Assembly (NCBI RefSeq): GCF_003626595.1
Contig: NZ_RBAK01000014.1
Location: forward strand, 1-64,000
DNA: 64,000 bases
Reading direction: 5' to 3'
From: Micromonospora endolithica
GTDB lineage: Bacteria; Actinomycetota; Actinomycetes; Mycobacteriales; Micromonosporaceae
Shown in pieces: positions 40,897-49,202 of this stretch. Both the position numbers and the translations under genes were made by a program. Every line of letters starts with the position of its first letter. The stretch's first letter is position 1. The notes under the pieces were generated by a model, which was given only the letters and a program-made list of their open reading frames with translations, was not told the DNA's origin and did not search any database.

Positions 40897-41319
40897 ATGA
40901 CCACCACGAGCGCCGCGGACCGGCGGGAGATCGCCCGCCGCGACTACAACGCCAACCTGGCCGGGTGCCCCGGCCACGACGTGCTGGCGACGCTGAGCGA
41001 CAAGTGGGTGACGCTGGTCGTCAGCGCACTGGCCGAGGGGCCGCTGCGGCACAGCGAGGTGGCCCGCGTCGTCGCCGGCGCCACCCAGAAGATGCTCACC
41101 CAGACGCTGCGCAAGCTGGAGCGGGACGGCCTGGTCGCGCGCACCGTCACGGCCTCCGTACCGCCCCGGGTGGACTACGCGCTCACCCGGCTCGGCCACG
41201 ACCTGCTTCCGCTCCAGCGCGCCGTCAAGGCCTGGGCGGAGACCCACATCGCGGAGGTGCACTCCGCCCGCGAACGGTACGACCGCTCACGCGCGGAGTG
41301 CGCCTCCGACGAGAGTTAG
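40897..41319 (+). CDS. HxlR-family winged-helix regulator
   Basis: 140 residues from ATG 40897 behind GGGAGGA. The family start CPGHDVLATLSDKWVTLVVSALAEGPLRHSEVARVV contains the conserved N-terminal Cys (about residue 23), the presumed redox or electrophile sensor. TQKMLTQTLRKLERDGLVAR is the recognition helix and VDYALTRLGHDLLP the wing. It likely represses the divergent oxidoreductase until oxidised. Confidence 0.92.
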   Translation: MTTTSAADRREIARRDYNANLAGCPGHDVLATLSDKWVTLVVSALAEGPLRHSEVARVVAGATQKMLTQTLRKLERDGLVARTVTASVPPRVDYALTRLGHDLLPLQRAVKAWAETHIAEVHSARERYDRSRAECASDES

Positions 41320-41366
41320 GAAGGGGCCCTTCCTCTACCGCAGGCGTTAACAAGGGGCCCTTCCTT
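41318..41366. repeat. Twin AAGGGGCCCTT palindromes (repeat/terminator)
   Basis: AGGAAGGGGCCCTTCCT (41318-41334) and AAGGGGCCCTTCCTT (41352-41366) lie 17 bp apart between convergent HxlR and pheT; the first overlaps the HxlR stop codon. Similar AAGGGGCCCTT hairpins are, to my recollection, dispersed in Micromonospora-type genomes. A bidirectional terminator is the simplest role. Confidence 0.65.
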
Positions 41367-41371
41367 ACACC

Positions 41372-43918
41372 TCAGGCGCCGCGGAGGGTGGCGCCGAAAC
41401 GGTCCGCGGCGCGGGTCACCGCCGCGTCGCGGGCGGCCACCGCCTCCTCGACGGTCAGCGTCCGGTCCGGAGCGCGGAAGGTCAGCTTGTACGCCAGCGA
41501 CCGGCGACCCGCACCGAGCTGGTCGGAGGCGTACACGTCGAACAGCCGCACCGACTCCAGCAACTCCCCCGCGCCCTCGGCCAGCGCCGCCTGCACCTGC
41601 TCGGCGGGCACCGAGGAGTCCACCACCAGCGCCACGTCGATCAGCGCGGGCGGGAACGGGGACACCGCCGGCGCGGGCGCCATCGGCGGCGCCGGCACCG
41701 CGTCCAGGTCCAGTTCCATGGCACAGGTACGGCGGGGCAGCTCCAGTCCGGCGAGCACCGCCGGGTGCAGCTCACCGGCGTACCCGACGACGGCGTCGTC
41801 CACCCGCAGCTGCGCGCAGCGTCCCGGGTGCCAGGGCGCGTACTCGGCGGCGCGGACGGTCACCCGCTCGGCGGGGATGCCGGCGACGATGAGCACGTCC
41901 CGGCCGGCCTGCACCGCGTCCGCCCAGCCGGCCGTCCGGCCCGGTCCCCACCAGCCACTGTGTTCGATCTCCCCGGCGAGGACCACGGCGACGTGCCGCG
42001 GCTGGTCGGGCAGCACCGCGTCGGCGGCGGCGAGCTCGGCGTCCGACGGGCGGTGTTCCACCCCCATCGGGGGCGGGACGCCCACGCCGGGGCGCGGGTG
42101 GAACACCGTGCCGATCTCGTACAGCGCCAGGTCCCGCTGGCCCCGGCTCAGGTTGCGCCGGAGCGCGCCGAGCAGCGGACCGAGCAGCGTGGTGCGCAGC
42201 AGCGGCTCCTCCTCGGACAGCGGGTTGGCCACCCGGACCGCCCGCCGCCGCGGGTCGTCGGCGGGCAGGCCGAGCAGGTCGGCCAACTCCGGGGCCACGA
42301 ACGGCTGGGCGAGCACCTCGACGTAACCCTGGTCGGCCAGCAGCCGGGCCACCGCCCGGCGGCGCCGCTGCTGCCAGGTCAGCCCCCGACCGGCCGGGGC
42401 CATCGGCAGCAGCGACGGCACCCGGTCGTACCCGTCGAAGCGGACGACCTCCTCGACCAGGTCGGCCGGGTCGGTGAGGTCGGGCCGCCAGCTCGGCGGA
42501 GTCACCGTCAGCGCGACGGTCCCGCCCGCGGCGACGCCCACCGTGCCCGGGTCCTCGCCGAGCCGGTCCGCCCCGGCGGCCACGGTGCAGCCCACCTGCT
42601 CCAGCAGGGCGACCACCCGGGCCGGCGGGTATTCCACCCCGACCCGCCGGGTGGGCAGGTCGGCGGGCAGCACCACCGGCGTACGCGGGCGGACGTGGTC
42701 GATGTCGAGGATCTCCTCGCCGGCGGCGCCGCCGCCGTGCTCCACCAGCAGGTCCACCGCGTACTTCAGGGCGACCAGCGGCAGCGCCGGGTCGACGCCC
42801 CGCTCCCACCGCTTCGCGGCCTCGCTGAACAGCTTGTGCCGGCGGGCGGTGCGGCCGACCATCACCGGGTCCCAGTGGGCGGCCTCGAACAGCACGTTCA
42901 CCGTGCTGTCGACGACCTCGCTGGTCTGCCCGCCCATCACCGCGGCGAGCGAGATCGGACCGGTGTCGTCGCAGATCACCATGTCCTCGGCGACGAGGGT
43001 ACGGGTGACCCCGTCCAGGGTGGTCAGCTTCTCCCCCGGCTCGGCCCGGCGGACCACCAGCGGGCCGGCGATCCGGTCGGCGTCGAAGGCGTGCATCGGC
43101 TGGCCCAGGGCGAGCATCACGTAGTTGGTGATGTCCACCGGCAGCGAGATGCTGCGGATGCCGGCCGTGGTCAACCGGCGGACCATCCAGTCCGGGGTGG
43201 CGGCGGTCGGGTCGACGCCGCGCACCATCCGGGCGGCGAACCGGTCGCAGCCGACGGTGTCGCGCACCTCGACCGGGTACGCGGGCCGCGCGGTGGCGCC
43301 GGGCGCCGGCGTCAGCCCCGGGTCCTGGAAGCCCACCCCGAGGGCGTGCGCCAGTTCGCGGGCGAGTCCGCGCAGCGACATCTGGTAGCCCCGGTCGGGG
43401 GTGAGTTCCACCTCGACCACGACGTCGTCGAGCCCGACCACCGGGCGGGCGTCGTCGCCGGGCTTGGCGGGCAACCACTCCGGCAGCACGATGATGCCGG
43501 CGTGGTCGTCACCCAGGCCCAGCTCCTTCGCGGAGCAGATCATGCCGTGGGAGTTGCGCCCGTAGGTCTTGCGCGCGCCGATGGCGAAGCCGCCGGGCAG
43601 CACGCCACCGGGGAGGATGACGACCACCCGGTCACCGACGGAGAAGTTGCGCGCCCCGCAGACGATCTCCTGGAGTTCGCCGGTGCCGTTGGCCGCGCCC
43701 ACGTCCACCCGGCAGAACCGGATCGGCTTCTTGAAACCGGTCAGTTCCTCGATCTCGCGGACCTCACCGACCACCAGCGACCCGCTGACCGTCTCGCCCA
43801 GGTCCAGGATGGAATCCACCTCGATGCCGAGGTCGACCAGGGCCTGTTCCAGGTCGCCCGGGGCCAGGTCGGCCGGCAGGTCCACGTACTCCGACAGCCA
43901 GCTGACAGAAACTCGCAT
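41372..43918 (-). CDS. pheT: Phenylalanyl-tRNA synthetase, beta subunit
   Basis: 848 residues, full length. Domains in order: OB-fold tRNA-binding domain (~40-150, FKKPIRFCRVDVGAANGTGE...EIVCGARNFSVGDRVVVILPGGVLPGGFAIGARKTYG), B3/4 editing domain (~215-380), B5 (~400-480), the catalytic-like core (YVEVLAQPFVAPELAD...), and FDX-ACB anticodon-binding domain at the C-terminus (PFPPALIDVALVVDSSVPAEQV...YKLTFRAPDRTLTVEEA). It pairs with PheS, 65 bp upstream. Confidence 0.98.
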   Translation of the reverse strand: MRVSVSWLSEYVDLPADLAPGDLEQALVDLGIEVDSILDLGETVSGSLVVGEVREIEELTGFKKPIRFCRVDVGAANGTGELQEIVCGARNFSVGDRVVVILPGGVLPGGFAIGARKTYGRNSHGMICSAKELGLGDDHAGIIVLPEWLPAKPGDDARPVVGLDDVVVEVELTPDRGYQMSLRGLARELAHALGVGFQDPGLTPAPGATARPAYPVEVRDTVGCDRFAARMVRGVDPTAATPDWMVRRLTTAGIRSISLPVDITNYVMLALGQPMHAFDADRIAGPLVVRRAEPGEKLTTLDGVTRTLVAEDMVICDDTGPISLAAVMGGQTSEVVDSTVNVLFEAAHWDPVMVGRTARRHKLFSEAAKRWERGVDPALPLVALKYAVDLLVEHGGGAAGEEILDIDHVRPRTPVVLPADLPTRRVGVEYPPARVVALLEQVGCTVAAGADRLGEDPGTVGVAAGGTVALTVTPPSWRPDLTDPADLVEEVVRFDGYDRVPSLLPMAPAGRGLTWQQRRRRAVARLLADQGYVEVLAQPFVAPELADLLGLPADDPRRRAVRVANPLSEEEPLLRTTLLGPLLGALRRNLSRGQRDLALYEIGTVFHPRPGVGVPPPMGVEHRPSDAELAAADAVLPDQPRHVAVVLAGEIEHSGWWGPGRTAGWADAVQAGRDVLIVAGIPAERVTVRAAEYAPWHPGRCAQLRVDDAVVGYAGELHPAVLAGLELPRRTCAMELDLDAVPAPPMAPAPAVSPFPPALIDVALVVDSSVPAEQVQAALAEGAGELLESVRLFDVYASDQLGAGRRSLAYKLTFRAPDRTLTVEEAVAARDAAVTRAADRFGATLRGA

Positions 43919-43983
43919 GACTCAGACCACCGTCTCCGTGACTCGTACCCACACCGCGCCGAACCGCTGACTCACTCGCCCGC

Positions 43984-45063
43984 TCATGACCCGTGCCCGA
44001 ACGCCCGGGTGAACCGGACGTCGCCCTCCACCATGTCCCGCATGTCGCCCACCCCGTGCCGGAACATGACGGTGCGGTCGATGCCCATGCCGAAGGCGAA
44101 TCCGGAGTAGACCTCCGGGTCGATGCCGCAGGCCCGCAGCACGCGCGGGTTGACCATCCCGCAGCCGCCCCACTCGACCCACTGCGCGCCCCTGCGGTGC
44201 TCGGGGAACCACACGTCGAACTCGGCCGACGGCTCGGTGAACGGGAAGTAGTGCGGCCGCCAGCGGGTCTTCGCGCCCGGCCCGAACATCGCCCGGGCGA
44301 AGTGGTCCAGGGTGCCCCGCAGGTGGGCCATCGTGATCCCCTTGTCCACCACCAGGCCCTCGACCTGGTGGAAGACCGGGGCGTGGGTGGCGTCCAACTC
44401 GTCGGTGCGGTAGACCCGCCCGGGCACGATCACGTAGATCGGCGGCTGGCGGGTCAGCATCGTGCGCGCCTGCACCGGCGAGGTGTGCGTCCGCAGCACC
44501 AGCCCGGACTCCGTCGCGCCGTCGGCGCCGGCCACGTGGAACGTGTCCATCAGGCCGCGCGCCGGATGGTCGGCGGGGATGTTCAACGCGTCGAAGTTGG
44601 TCCACTCCAACTCGACCTCGGGCCCCTCGGCCACCTCGTAGCCCATCCCGACGAACAGGTCGCTGATCTGTTCCATCAGCGTGCTGACCGGGTGCCGGGC
44701 ACCGGGCGGACGCCGGTCGAACGGCAGGGTGACGTCCACCCGCTCCTCGACCAGCACGCGCTCGGCCTGCTCGCGTTCCAGGATCTCGGCGCGGGCGGCG
44801 TACGCGGCGTCGATGGCCCGCCGGGCCTCGTTGACCCGCTTACCGGCGTCGGACTTCGCGGCCGGCGGCAACGCGCCGATCTCCCGGCGCGCGAGGGACA
44901 CCGGCGAGCGGTCGCCGAGGTGCGCGGGACGCAGCGCGGTCAGCGCGTCCGGGTCGGCGGCACCGGCGAACGCCTTCTCGGCGTCGGCGACGGCATCGGC
45001 CAGGGCGGCCGGGTCGAGCAGGGCGACCTGCTTCGGGTCGTACGGATCGTTGCGGTAGCTCAT
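43984..45063 (-). CDS. pheS: Phenylalanyl-tRNA synthetase, alpha subunit
   Basis: 360 residues from ATG 45063; an in-frame GTG 21 bp earlier is possible but covers the ribosome site (GAGGGAG). After a helical coiled-coil arm come class II motifs: RTHTSPVQARTM (motif 2 region), FPFTEPSAEFDVWF and GFAFGMGIDRTVMFRHGVGDMR (motif 3). It forms the alpha2beta2 enzyme with PheT. The 190-bp leader upstream contains a small ORF and two alternative stems, suggesting attenuation. Confidence 0.97.
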   Translation of the reverse strand: MSYRNDPYDPKQVALLDPAALADAVADAEKAFAGAADPDALTALRPAHLGDRSPVSLARREIGALPPAAKSDAGKRVNEARRAIDAAYAARAEILEREQAERVLVEERVDVTLPFDRRPPGARHPVSTLMEQISDLFVGMGYEVAEGPEVELEWTNFDALNIPADHPARGLMDTFHVAGADGATESGLVLRTHTSPVQARTMLTRQPPIYVIVPGRVYRTDELDATHAPVFHQVEGLVVDKGITMAHLRGTLDHFARAMFGPGAKTRWRPHYFPFTEPSAEFDVWFPEHRRGAQWVEWGGCGMVNPRVLRACGIDPEVYSGFAFGMGIDRTVMFRHGVGDMRDMVEGDVRFTRAFGHGS

Positions 45064-45140
45064 GGCGAACGGGCACTCCCTCACGGCGGCGCCGGCCCTC
45101 GCGGGCGGCTAGGCGAGTCTACGGACGCGCGGCTGTGCCG

Positions 45141-45206
45141 CAGCCCGCCGGTGGGAGTAGTGCGGAAAGCGAGTCAGGCCCGCCGCCCGCCGACACCGGC
45201 GGGCTG
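45141..45206 (-). promoter_or_regulatory. Probable pheS attenuator: alternative stems in the leader
   Basis: In the leader RNA (minus strand) segment A (45194-45206, CAGCCCGCCGGTG) can pair over 13 of 13 bases with segment C (45141-45153). It can instead form a local 8-bp hairpin with segment B (stem 45185-45192/45197-45204, 4-nt loop). The two structures are mutually exclusive. A lies inside a 19-residue leader ORF, directly after its TTT codon. Arrangement is as in classical amino-acid attenuators; no U-tract is visible, so control may be translational. Confidence 0.5.
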
Positions 45207-45233
45207 GCTAAACGAACGCCGTGGCGCGTTCAT
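45174..45233 (-). CDS. Putative pheS leader peptide, 19 residues
   Basis: ATG 45233 to TGA 45174, with GGGGAGAG 9-10 bp upstream. The product MNAPRRSFSQPAGVGGRRA has a single Phe, encoded by TTT, a rare codon in such GC-rich DNA, immediately before the stem segment A. Only one Phe codon is weaker than in known phe leaders, so the assignment is tentative. Confidence 0.35.
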   Translation of the reverse strand: MNAPRRSFSQPAGVGGRRA

Positions 45234-45256
45234 GGGCGGACGCTCTCCCCTGCTGT

Positions 45257-46096
45257 CTAACCCGAGTGTGCTGTCTGTCCCGCGTGACCGGTGACCGGCC
45301 GACGCTGTGCTCTCGCTGAAGCGTACAGGCAGACGGCCGCCGCCGCAGCCAGGTTCAGGCTCTCCGCGCGCCCGTGCAGGGGCACCCGGACCCGGGCGTC
45401 GGCCGCGGCGGTCAGCTCCTCGGACAGGCCGTGCGCCTCGGAACCGAACAGCCACGCCGTGGGCGCGGCCAGGCGGCCGGCGTCGGCCAGGTCGTCCAGG
45501 TCGTCGTCGCCGTACCCGGTGGTCGCGAGGATCGACAGCCCCGCGCCGCGGAGCGCTCCGACCGCGTGGAGCGGGTCGCGGGCGCGGACCACGTCGAGGT
45601 GGAAGAGGCTGCCGGCGGAGGCCCGCACGGCCTTGCCGTTGTACGGGTCGACGGCGTCGCCGGCGAACACCACCAGCTGCGCGCCGGCCGCGTCGGCGGT
45701 ACGCAGCACCGTACCGGCGTTACCCGGATCGCGGATGTCGGCCAGCACCGCCACCAGCCGGGGCGTGCCGGACAGCGCCCGGTCCAGCGGCACGTCGAGG
45801 TGCCGGCACACGGCCACCAGACCCTGCGGGGCGACGGTCTCGGCGAGGGCGGCGAGCGCCTCGTCGGTCACCTCGGAGACCGGCAGGTCGGCGTCGGTCG
45901 CCCGGGCCGCCAGGTCGGCGTGCCGGTCCAGCGCGGCGGGCGTACCGAACAGCTCGGTGACCACCCCCGGGCGGGCCAGGGCCTCGCGGACCGCCTGCGG
46001 CCCCTCGGCCAGGAAGAGGCCGGTCGCCTCGCGGTCCCGGCGGCGCTGCAACCGGCGCGCGGCGACCACCCGGGGCGTACGCGGTGTGAAGGGCAT
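45257..46096 (-). CDS. TrmH/SpoU-family RNA 2'-O-methyltransferase
   Basis: 279 residues. An N-terminal L30e-like substrate domain (RVVAARRLQRRRDREATGLFLAEGPQAVREAL) precedes the SPOUT knot: ADIRDPGNAGTVLRTADAAGAQLVVF (motif 1), AWLFGSEAHGLSEEL (motif 2) and VPLHGRAESLNLAAAAAVCLY (motif 3). SAM-dependent methylation of rRNA or tRNA ribose, target unknown. It lies between rplT and pheS, the standard actinobacterial order infC-rpmI-rplT-SpoU-pheST. Confidence 0.93.
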   Translation of the reverse strand: MPFTPRTPRVVAARRLQRRRDREATGLFLAEGPQAVREALARPGVVTELFGTPAALDRHADLAARATDADLPVSEVTDEALAALAETVAPQGLVAVCRHLDVPLDRALSGTPRLVAVLADIRDPGNAGTVLRTADAAGAQLVVFAGDAVDPYNGKAVRASAGSLFHLDVVRARDPLHAVGALRGAGLSILATTGYGDDDLDDLADAGRLAAPTAWLFGSEAHGLSEELTAAADARVRVPLHGRAESLNLAAAAAVCLYASARAQRRPVTGHAGQTAHSG

Positions 46097-46113
46097 GGGT
46101 TCCTCAGACGTGG

Positions 46114-46150
46114 GCGAGGCGCCCCTCGCAGGTGACGGGGGGCGCCTCGC
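46114..46150. terminator. Terminator after rplT
   Basis: A perfect 12-bp stem (GCGAGGCGCCCC, 46114-46125; complement 46139-46150) with a 13-nt loop lies between the rplT stop and the SpoU start. It should end the infC-rpmI-rplT transcript at least partly. Confidence 0.75.
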
Positions 46151-46168
46151 GGGCGGTGCTCAGGGGAT

Positions 46169-46561
46169 TCAGGCGGCCTGGGCCGCCGCGCCACCGGTGC
46201 CCTCGGCCGCGACCGCGGCCCGGGCCAGCTCGACGATCGCCGCGAAGGCGGCGGCGTCGTTGACGGCCATGTCCGCCAGGATCTTGCGATCGACCTCGAT
46301 GCCGGCCAGGCGCAGGCCCTGGATCAGCCGGTTGTAGGTCAGCCCGTTGGCCCGGGCACCCGCGTTGATCCGCTGGATCCACAGCTGCCGGAAGTCGCCC
46401 TTGCGGTCGCGACGGTCCCGGTACGAGTACTGCATCGAGTGCAGCACCTGCTCCTTGGCCTTGCGGTAGAGGCGGGAGCGCTGGCCGCGGTAACCGCTCG
46501 CGGTCTCCAGCAGGGTACGGCGCTTCTTCTGGGCGTTCACAGCCCGCTTGACGCGTGCCAT
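46169..46561 (-). CDS. rplT: 50S ribosomal protein L20
   Basis: 130 residues. MARVKRAVNAQKKRRTLLETASGYRGQRSRLYRKAKEQVLHSMQYSYRDRRDRKGDFRQLWIQRINAGAR is unmistakable L20, an early-assembly 23S-binding protein. It is slightly longer than E. coli L20 through an Ala-rich tail. It forms the usual operon with rpmI and infC. Confidence 0.98.
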   Translation of the reverse strand: MARVKRAVNAQKKRRTLLETASGYRGQRSRLYRKAKEQVLHSMQYSYRDRRDRKGDFRQLWIQRINAGARANGLTYNRLIQGLRLAGIEVDRKILADMAVNDAAAFAAIVELARAAVAAEGTGGAAAQAA

Positions 46562-46591
46562 CTCAACTCCTTCTAGGTCGGGTGGCGCGCG

Positions 46592-46786
46592 TCAGCGGCC
46601 GAGCAGCTTCTTGATGCGCTTGACGTCGGCCTTGGCCAGCTCGACGGTGCCGGTCAGGCGGCGCGTCCGGGTGGAGGCCTTCTTCTCCAGGTTGTGGCGA
46701 AGGCCGGCCTGCTGGGCGACGATCTTGCCCTTGCCGGTCACCTTGACCCGCTTGGCCATCCCGGTGTGGCTCTTCATCTTCGGCAT
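46592..46786 (-). CDS. rpmI: 50S ribosomal protein L35
   Basis: 64 residues from ATG 46786. MPKMKSHTGMAKRVKVTGKGKI and KKASTRTRRLTGTVELAKADVKRIKKLLG are the L35 signature. It sits 19 bp after infC and 30 bp before rplT. Confidence 0.98.
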   Translation of the reverse strand: MPKMKSHTGMAKRVKVTGKGKIVAQQAGLRHNLEKKASTRTRRLTGTVELAKADVKRIKKLLGR

Positions 46787-46805
46787 GTGGAACGTTTCTC
46801 CCCTG

Positions 46806-47474
46806 TTACTGACCGCTGGTGTCGGCGGTCGTGCCGGTCTCACCGGCTGCTGCGGTCTCGCCGGCCGCCGGGGTCTCGCCAGCTTCCGGAGCGGCGGACT
46901 CGTCCGCTGCCCGGTCCCGGGGACCACCACGGGACGCCGTCGCGGCGACCGCGGAGGCCTTGACGGCCCGGTGCGGAGCGAGAACCATGATCATGTTTCG
47001 ACCGTCCTGCTTCGGAGCGGCCTCGACGTATCCCAGGTCCGTGATCTCGGACTCGAGCCGACGCAGGAGCCGGTAACCCAGCTCCGGGCGGCTCTGCTCG
47101 CGACCACGGAACATGATCGTCACCTTGACCTTGTCGCCCGCCTTGAGGAACCGCACCACGTGACCCTTCTTGGTCTCGTAGTCGTGCGGGTCGATCTTCG
47201 GCCGGAGCTTCATTTCCTTGATGACGGTCTGCTGCTGGTTACGCCGCGCTTCGCGCGCCTTGAGTGCGCTCTCGTACTTGAACTTGCCGAAGTCCATGAG
47301 CTTGCACACCGGCGGGCGCGCCATCGGCGCAACCTCGACCAGGTCCAGGTCGACGTCCGCGGCCAGCTGCAGGGCGCGCTCCAGCGGGACGATGCCCACC
47401 TGCTCACCCTCAGGGCCGACCAGTCGGACCTCACGTGCCCGGATCTGCTCGTTCACGCGTGGTTCGACGCTGAT
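46806..47474 (-). CDS. infC: Translation initiation factor IF-3, AUC start
   Basis: 222 residues if begun at ATC 47474, giving SVEPRVNEQIRAREVRLVG. GAGGAGG (47479-47485) lies 4 bp upstream of that ATC, whereas the GTG at 47456 has no ribosome site and would remove the conserved EPRVNEQI. A non-canonical AUU/AUC start is the well-known basis of IF-3 autoregulation. N-domain QVGIVPLERALQLAADVDLDLVEVAP, linker helix, and C-domain GDKVKVTIMFRGREQ are complete. A ~45-residue Ala/Gly/Glu-rich tail (repeats of AGET) follows. Confidence 0.95.
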   Translation of the reverse strand: MSVEPRVNEQIRAREVRLVGPEGEQVGIVPLERALQLAADVDLDLVEVAPMARPPVCKLMDFGKFKYESALKAREARRNQQQTVIKEMKLRPKIDPHDYETKKGHVVRFLKAGDKVKVTIMFRGREQSRPELGYRLLRRLESEITDLGYVEAAPKQDGRNMIMVLAPHRAVKASAVAATASRGGPRDRAADESAAPEAGETPAAGETAAAGETGTTADTSGQ

Positions 47475-47548
47475 GGGGCCTCCTCGAGTCGAGTCTGCTG
47501 CGTGGCCGACCCCGCGGCTCCCGGGTGGGAACCGACCCGGAAAGCAGA

Positions 47549-47572
47549 GGGCCCCGGCGCATGCCAGGGCCC
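47549..47572 (-). promoter_or_regulatory. Hairpin in the infC leader
   Basis: GGGCCC-T-GGC/GCC-G-GGGCCC folds into a stem with one mismatch and a 4-nt GCAT-type loop, followed on the minus strand by CTCTGCTTTCC. It sits 75 bp before the infC start in a 334-bp non-coding stretch (47475-47808) and may be an attenuator for this ribosomal operon. The rest of the stretch shows only a weak -10-like TAGTGT near 47750. Confidence 0.45.
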
Positions 47573-47808
47573 GCTCGACCGGTCGGCACGATCACAGGAT
47601 CGCGCATCCGGGACCGGGACGTGCCCGGAACCGGTGACCGGACCCGGCCGCCGTGGTGGCGAACTCGGGTGGGAGCGGGAGCTCCTCTTTCATGGCTGAC
47701 GGTCACGCACGGATTTCTCGCACGCGGAGACAGCCTGGTCGACTCGGTAACACTACACCCTCGGCCGCCGCCGCCCCACACCGGGCCCGGCGGGCGACTC
47801 CCGGACGG

Positions 47809-48282
47809 TCAGCGGCCGGTGGCACCCTCGGCGAGGCGGGCCTGGTGCGCCTGGTGCAGCCGGCGCAGCGCCCGGACCCCGTCGACCGCCAGCTCCTTGT
47901 CGGCGGCCTGCAACGCCATCATCGGCAGCAGGTCGTCGTCGTGCAGCTCCAGGCTGGCCCAGGGGGCGCCCCGGTCGAACCGGACACCGCGGACGACCTC
48001 CCAGGGCAGCTCGTACGACCCCACGAGATTGCGTACCCGGACACCGCGCGCGTCCGCCTCGACCCGGGGGCGGGTGAACAGCAGGAAGCCCAACGCACCG
48101 AACACGCCGAGGCCGATCATGGCGAACTGGTCGCCGCGCTGGAAGGTGCCGTAGCCGTCACCGGTGGGGCCGCTCAGCGAGGTGGCCAGCAGGCTGAACA
48201 CCACCACCAACGCGATGGCGGAGCCCCAGCACACCACCCGGATCCGGCGGGGACGGAGGCGGACCGACTCGGTTTCACTCAC
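47809..48282 (-). CDS. PH-domain membrane protein
   Basis: 157 residues from GTG 48282. Two hydrophobic helices (IRVVCWGSAIALVVVFSLLATSL and FAMIGLGVFGALGFLLF) precede a bacterial PH-like domain (PRVEADARGVRVRNLVGSYELPWEVVRGVRFDRGAPWASLELHDDDLLPMMALQ). It is the last gene of the rib-his series, starting about 30 bp after hisG; a TTG at 48315 overlapping the hisG stop is an alternative start. Role unknown. Confidence 0.8.
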   Translation of the reverse strand: MSETESVRLRPRRIRVVCWGSAIALVVVFSLLATSLSGPTGDGYGTFQRGDQFAMIGLGVFGALGFLLFTRPRVEADARGVRVRNLVGSYELPWEVVRGVRFDRGAPWASLELHDDDLLPMMALQAADKELAVDGVRALRRLHQAHQARLAEGATGR

Positions 48283-48311
48283 CCCACCAGTCTGCCATCC
48301 CGGCCGGCGGT

Positions 48312-49157
48312 TCAAAGCCGGCAGGCGTGGATGTTGGTGACCAGGATGGCCCGCGCTCCCAGGTCGTACAGCTCGTCCATGATCCGGTGCACGTCGTCGT
48401 TGCGCACCATCGCCTGCACGGCCACCCAGCCCTCGCGGTGCAGCGGGGAGACCGTGGGCGACTCGATGCCGGGGGTCAACGAGCTGGCCCGGTCCAGCAG
48501 GCCGGCCGGTACGTCGTAGGCGAGCATCACGTACCGGCGGGCCACCAGCACCCCGTGCAGCCGGCGCAGCAACTGCGCGGCCTGCGGGTGGGCCGGCGCC
48601 CCGGTGCGCGCGACCAGCACGGCCGACGACCGCAGCAGCGGCTCCCCGAAGACCACCAGGCCGGCCTGGCGCAGCGTGGTGCCGGTCTCCACCACGTCGG
48701 CGACGACGTCGGCGACGCCGAGCCGGATGGCGTTCTCCACCGCCCCGTCCAGCCGGATCACGTCGGCCTTGACGTCGAGCTGGGCGAGGTGCCGCTCGAC
48801 CAGCCCCGGGTACGCGGTGGCGATCCGGTGCCCACCCAGCTCCCGTACGTCGTCGACGTCCTCCGGGCGGGCGGCGAAGCGGAAGGTGGCCCGGCCGAAG
48901 TCGAGGTCGACCACCTCCTCGGCCGGCGCACCGGAGTCGATCAGCAGGTCCCGGCCGGTGATGCCGACGTCCAGGTCGCCGGAGCCGACATAGGTGGCGA
49001 TGTCCTTCGGGCGGAGGTAGAAGAACTCGATGTCGTTGGCCTCGTCCGGGCAGACCAGGTCCTTCGGGTCGCTGCGCTGGCGGTAGCCCGCCTCGCGCAG
49101 CATCTGGGCGGCCTTCTCGGCCAGGGCGCCCTTGTTGGGTACGGCGACACGCAGCAT
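48312..49157 (-). CDS. hisG: ATP phosphoribosyltransferase (long form)
   Basis: 281 residues from ATG 49157. First step of histidine synthesis. LRVAVPNKGALAEKAAQMLREAGY, DVGITGRDLLIDSG and the PRPP loop DVVADVVETGTTLRQAGL are conserved. The C-terminal ~75 residues (ESPTVSPLHREGWVAVQAMVRNDDVHRIMDELYDLGARAILVTNIHACRL) are the ACT-like regulatory domain of the long form, which binds histidine. It pairs with hisE, 45 bp upstream. Confidence 0.97.
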   Translation of the reverse strand: MLRVAVPNKGALAEKAAQMLREAGYRQRSDPKDLVCPDEANDIEFFYLRPKDIATYVGSGDLDVGITGRDLLIDSGAPAEEVVDLDFGRATFRFAARPEDVDDVRELGGHRIATAYPGLVERHLAQLDVKADVIRLDGAVENAIRLGVADVVADVVETGTTLRQAGLVVFGEPLLRSSAVLVARTGAPAHPQAAQLLRRLHGVLVARRYVMLAYDVPAGLLDRASSLTPGIESPTVSPLHREGWVAVQAMVRNDDVHRIMDELYDLGARAILVTNIHACRL

Positions 49158-49202
49158 GACGGAGTGCTCCTTCGATCGAGAGAGATCAACGAGTGGGCGC
49201 AC

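Noticed and set aside
47656..47755. A possible 30-odd codon leader ORF before infC
   Set aside because: It has no conserved features or relation to the hairpin, and random short frames are common here.
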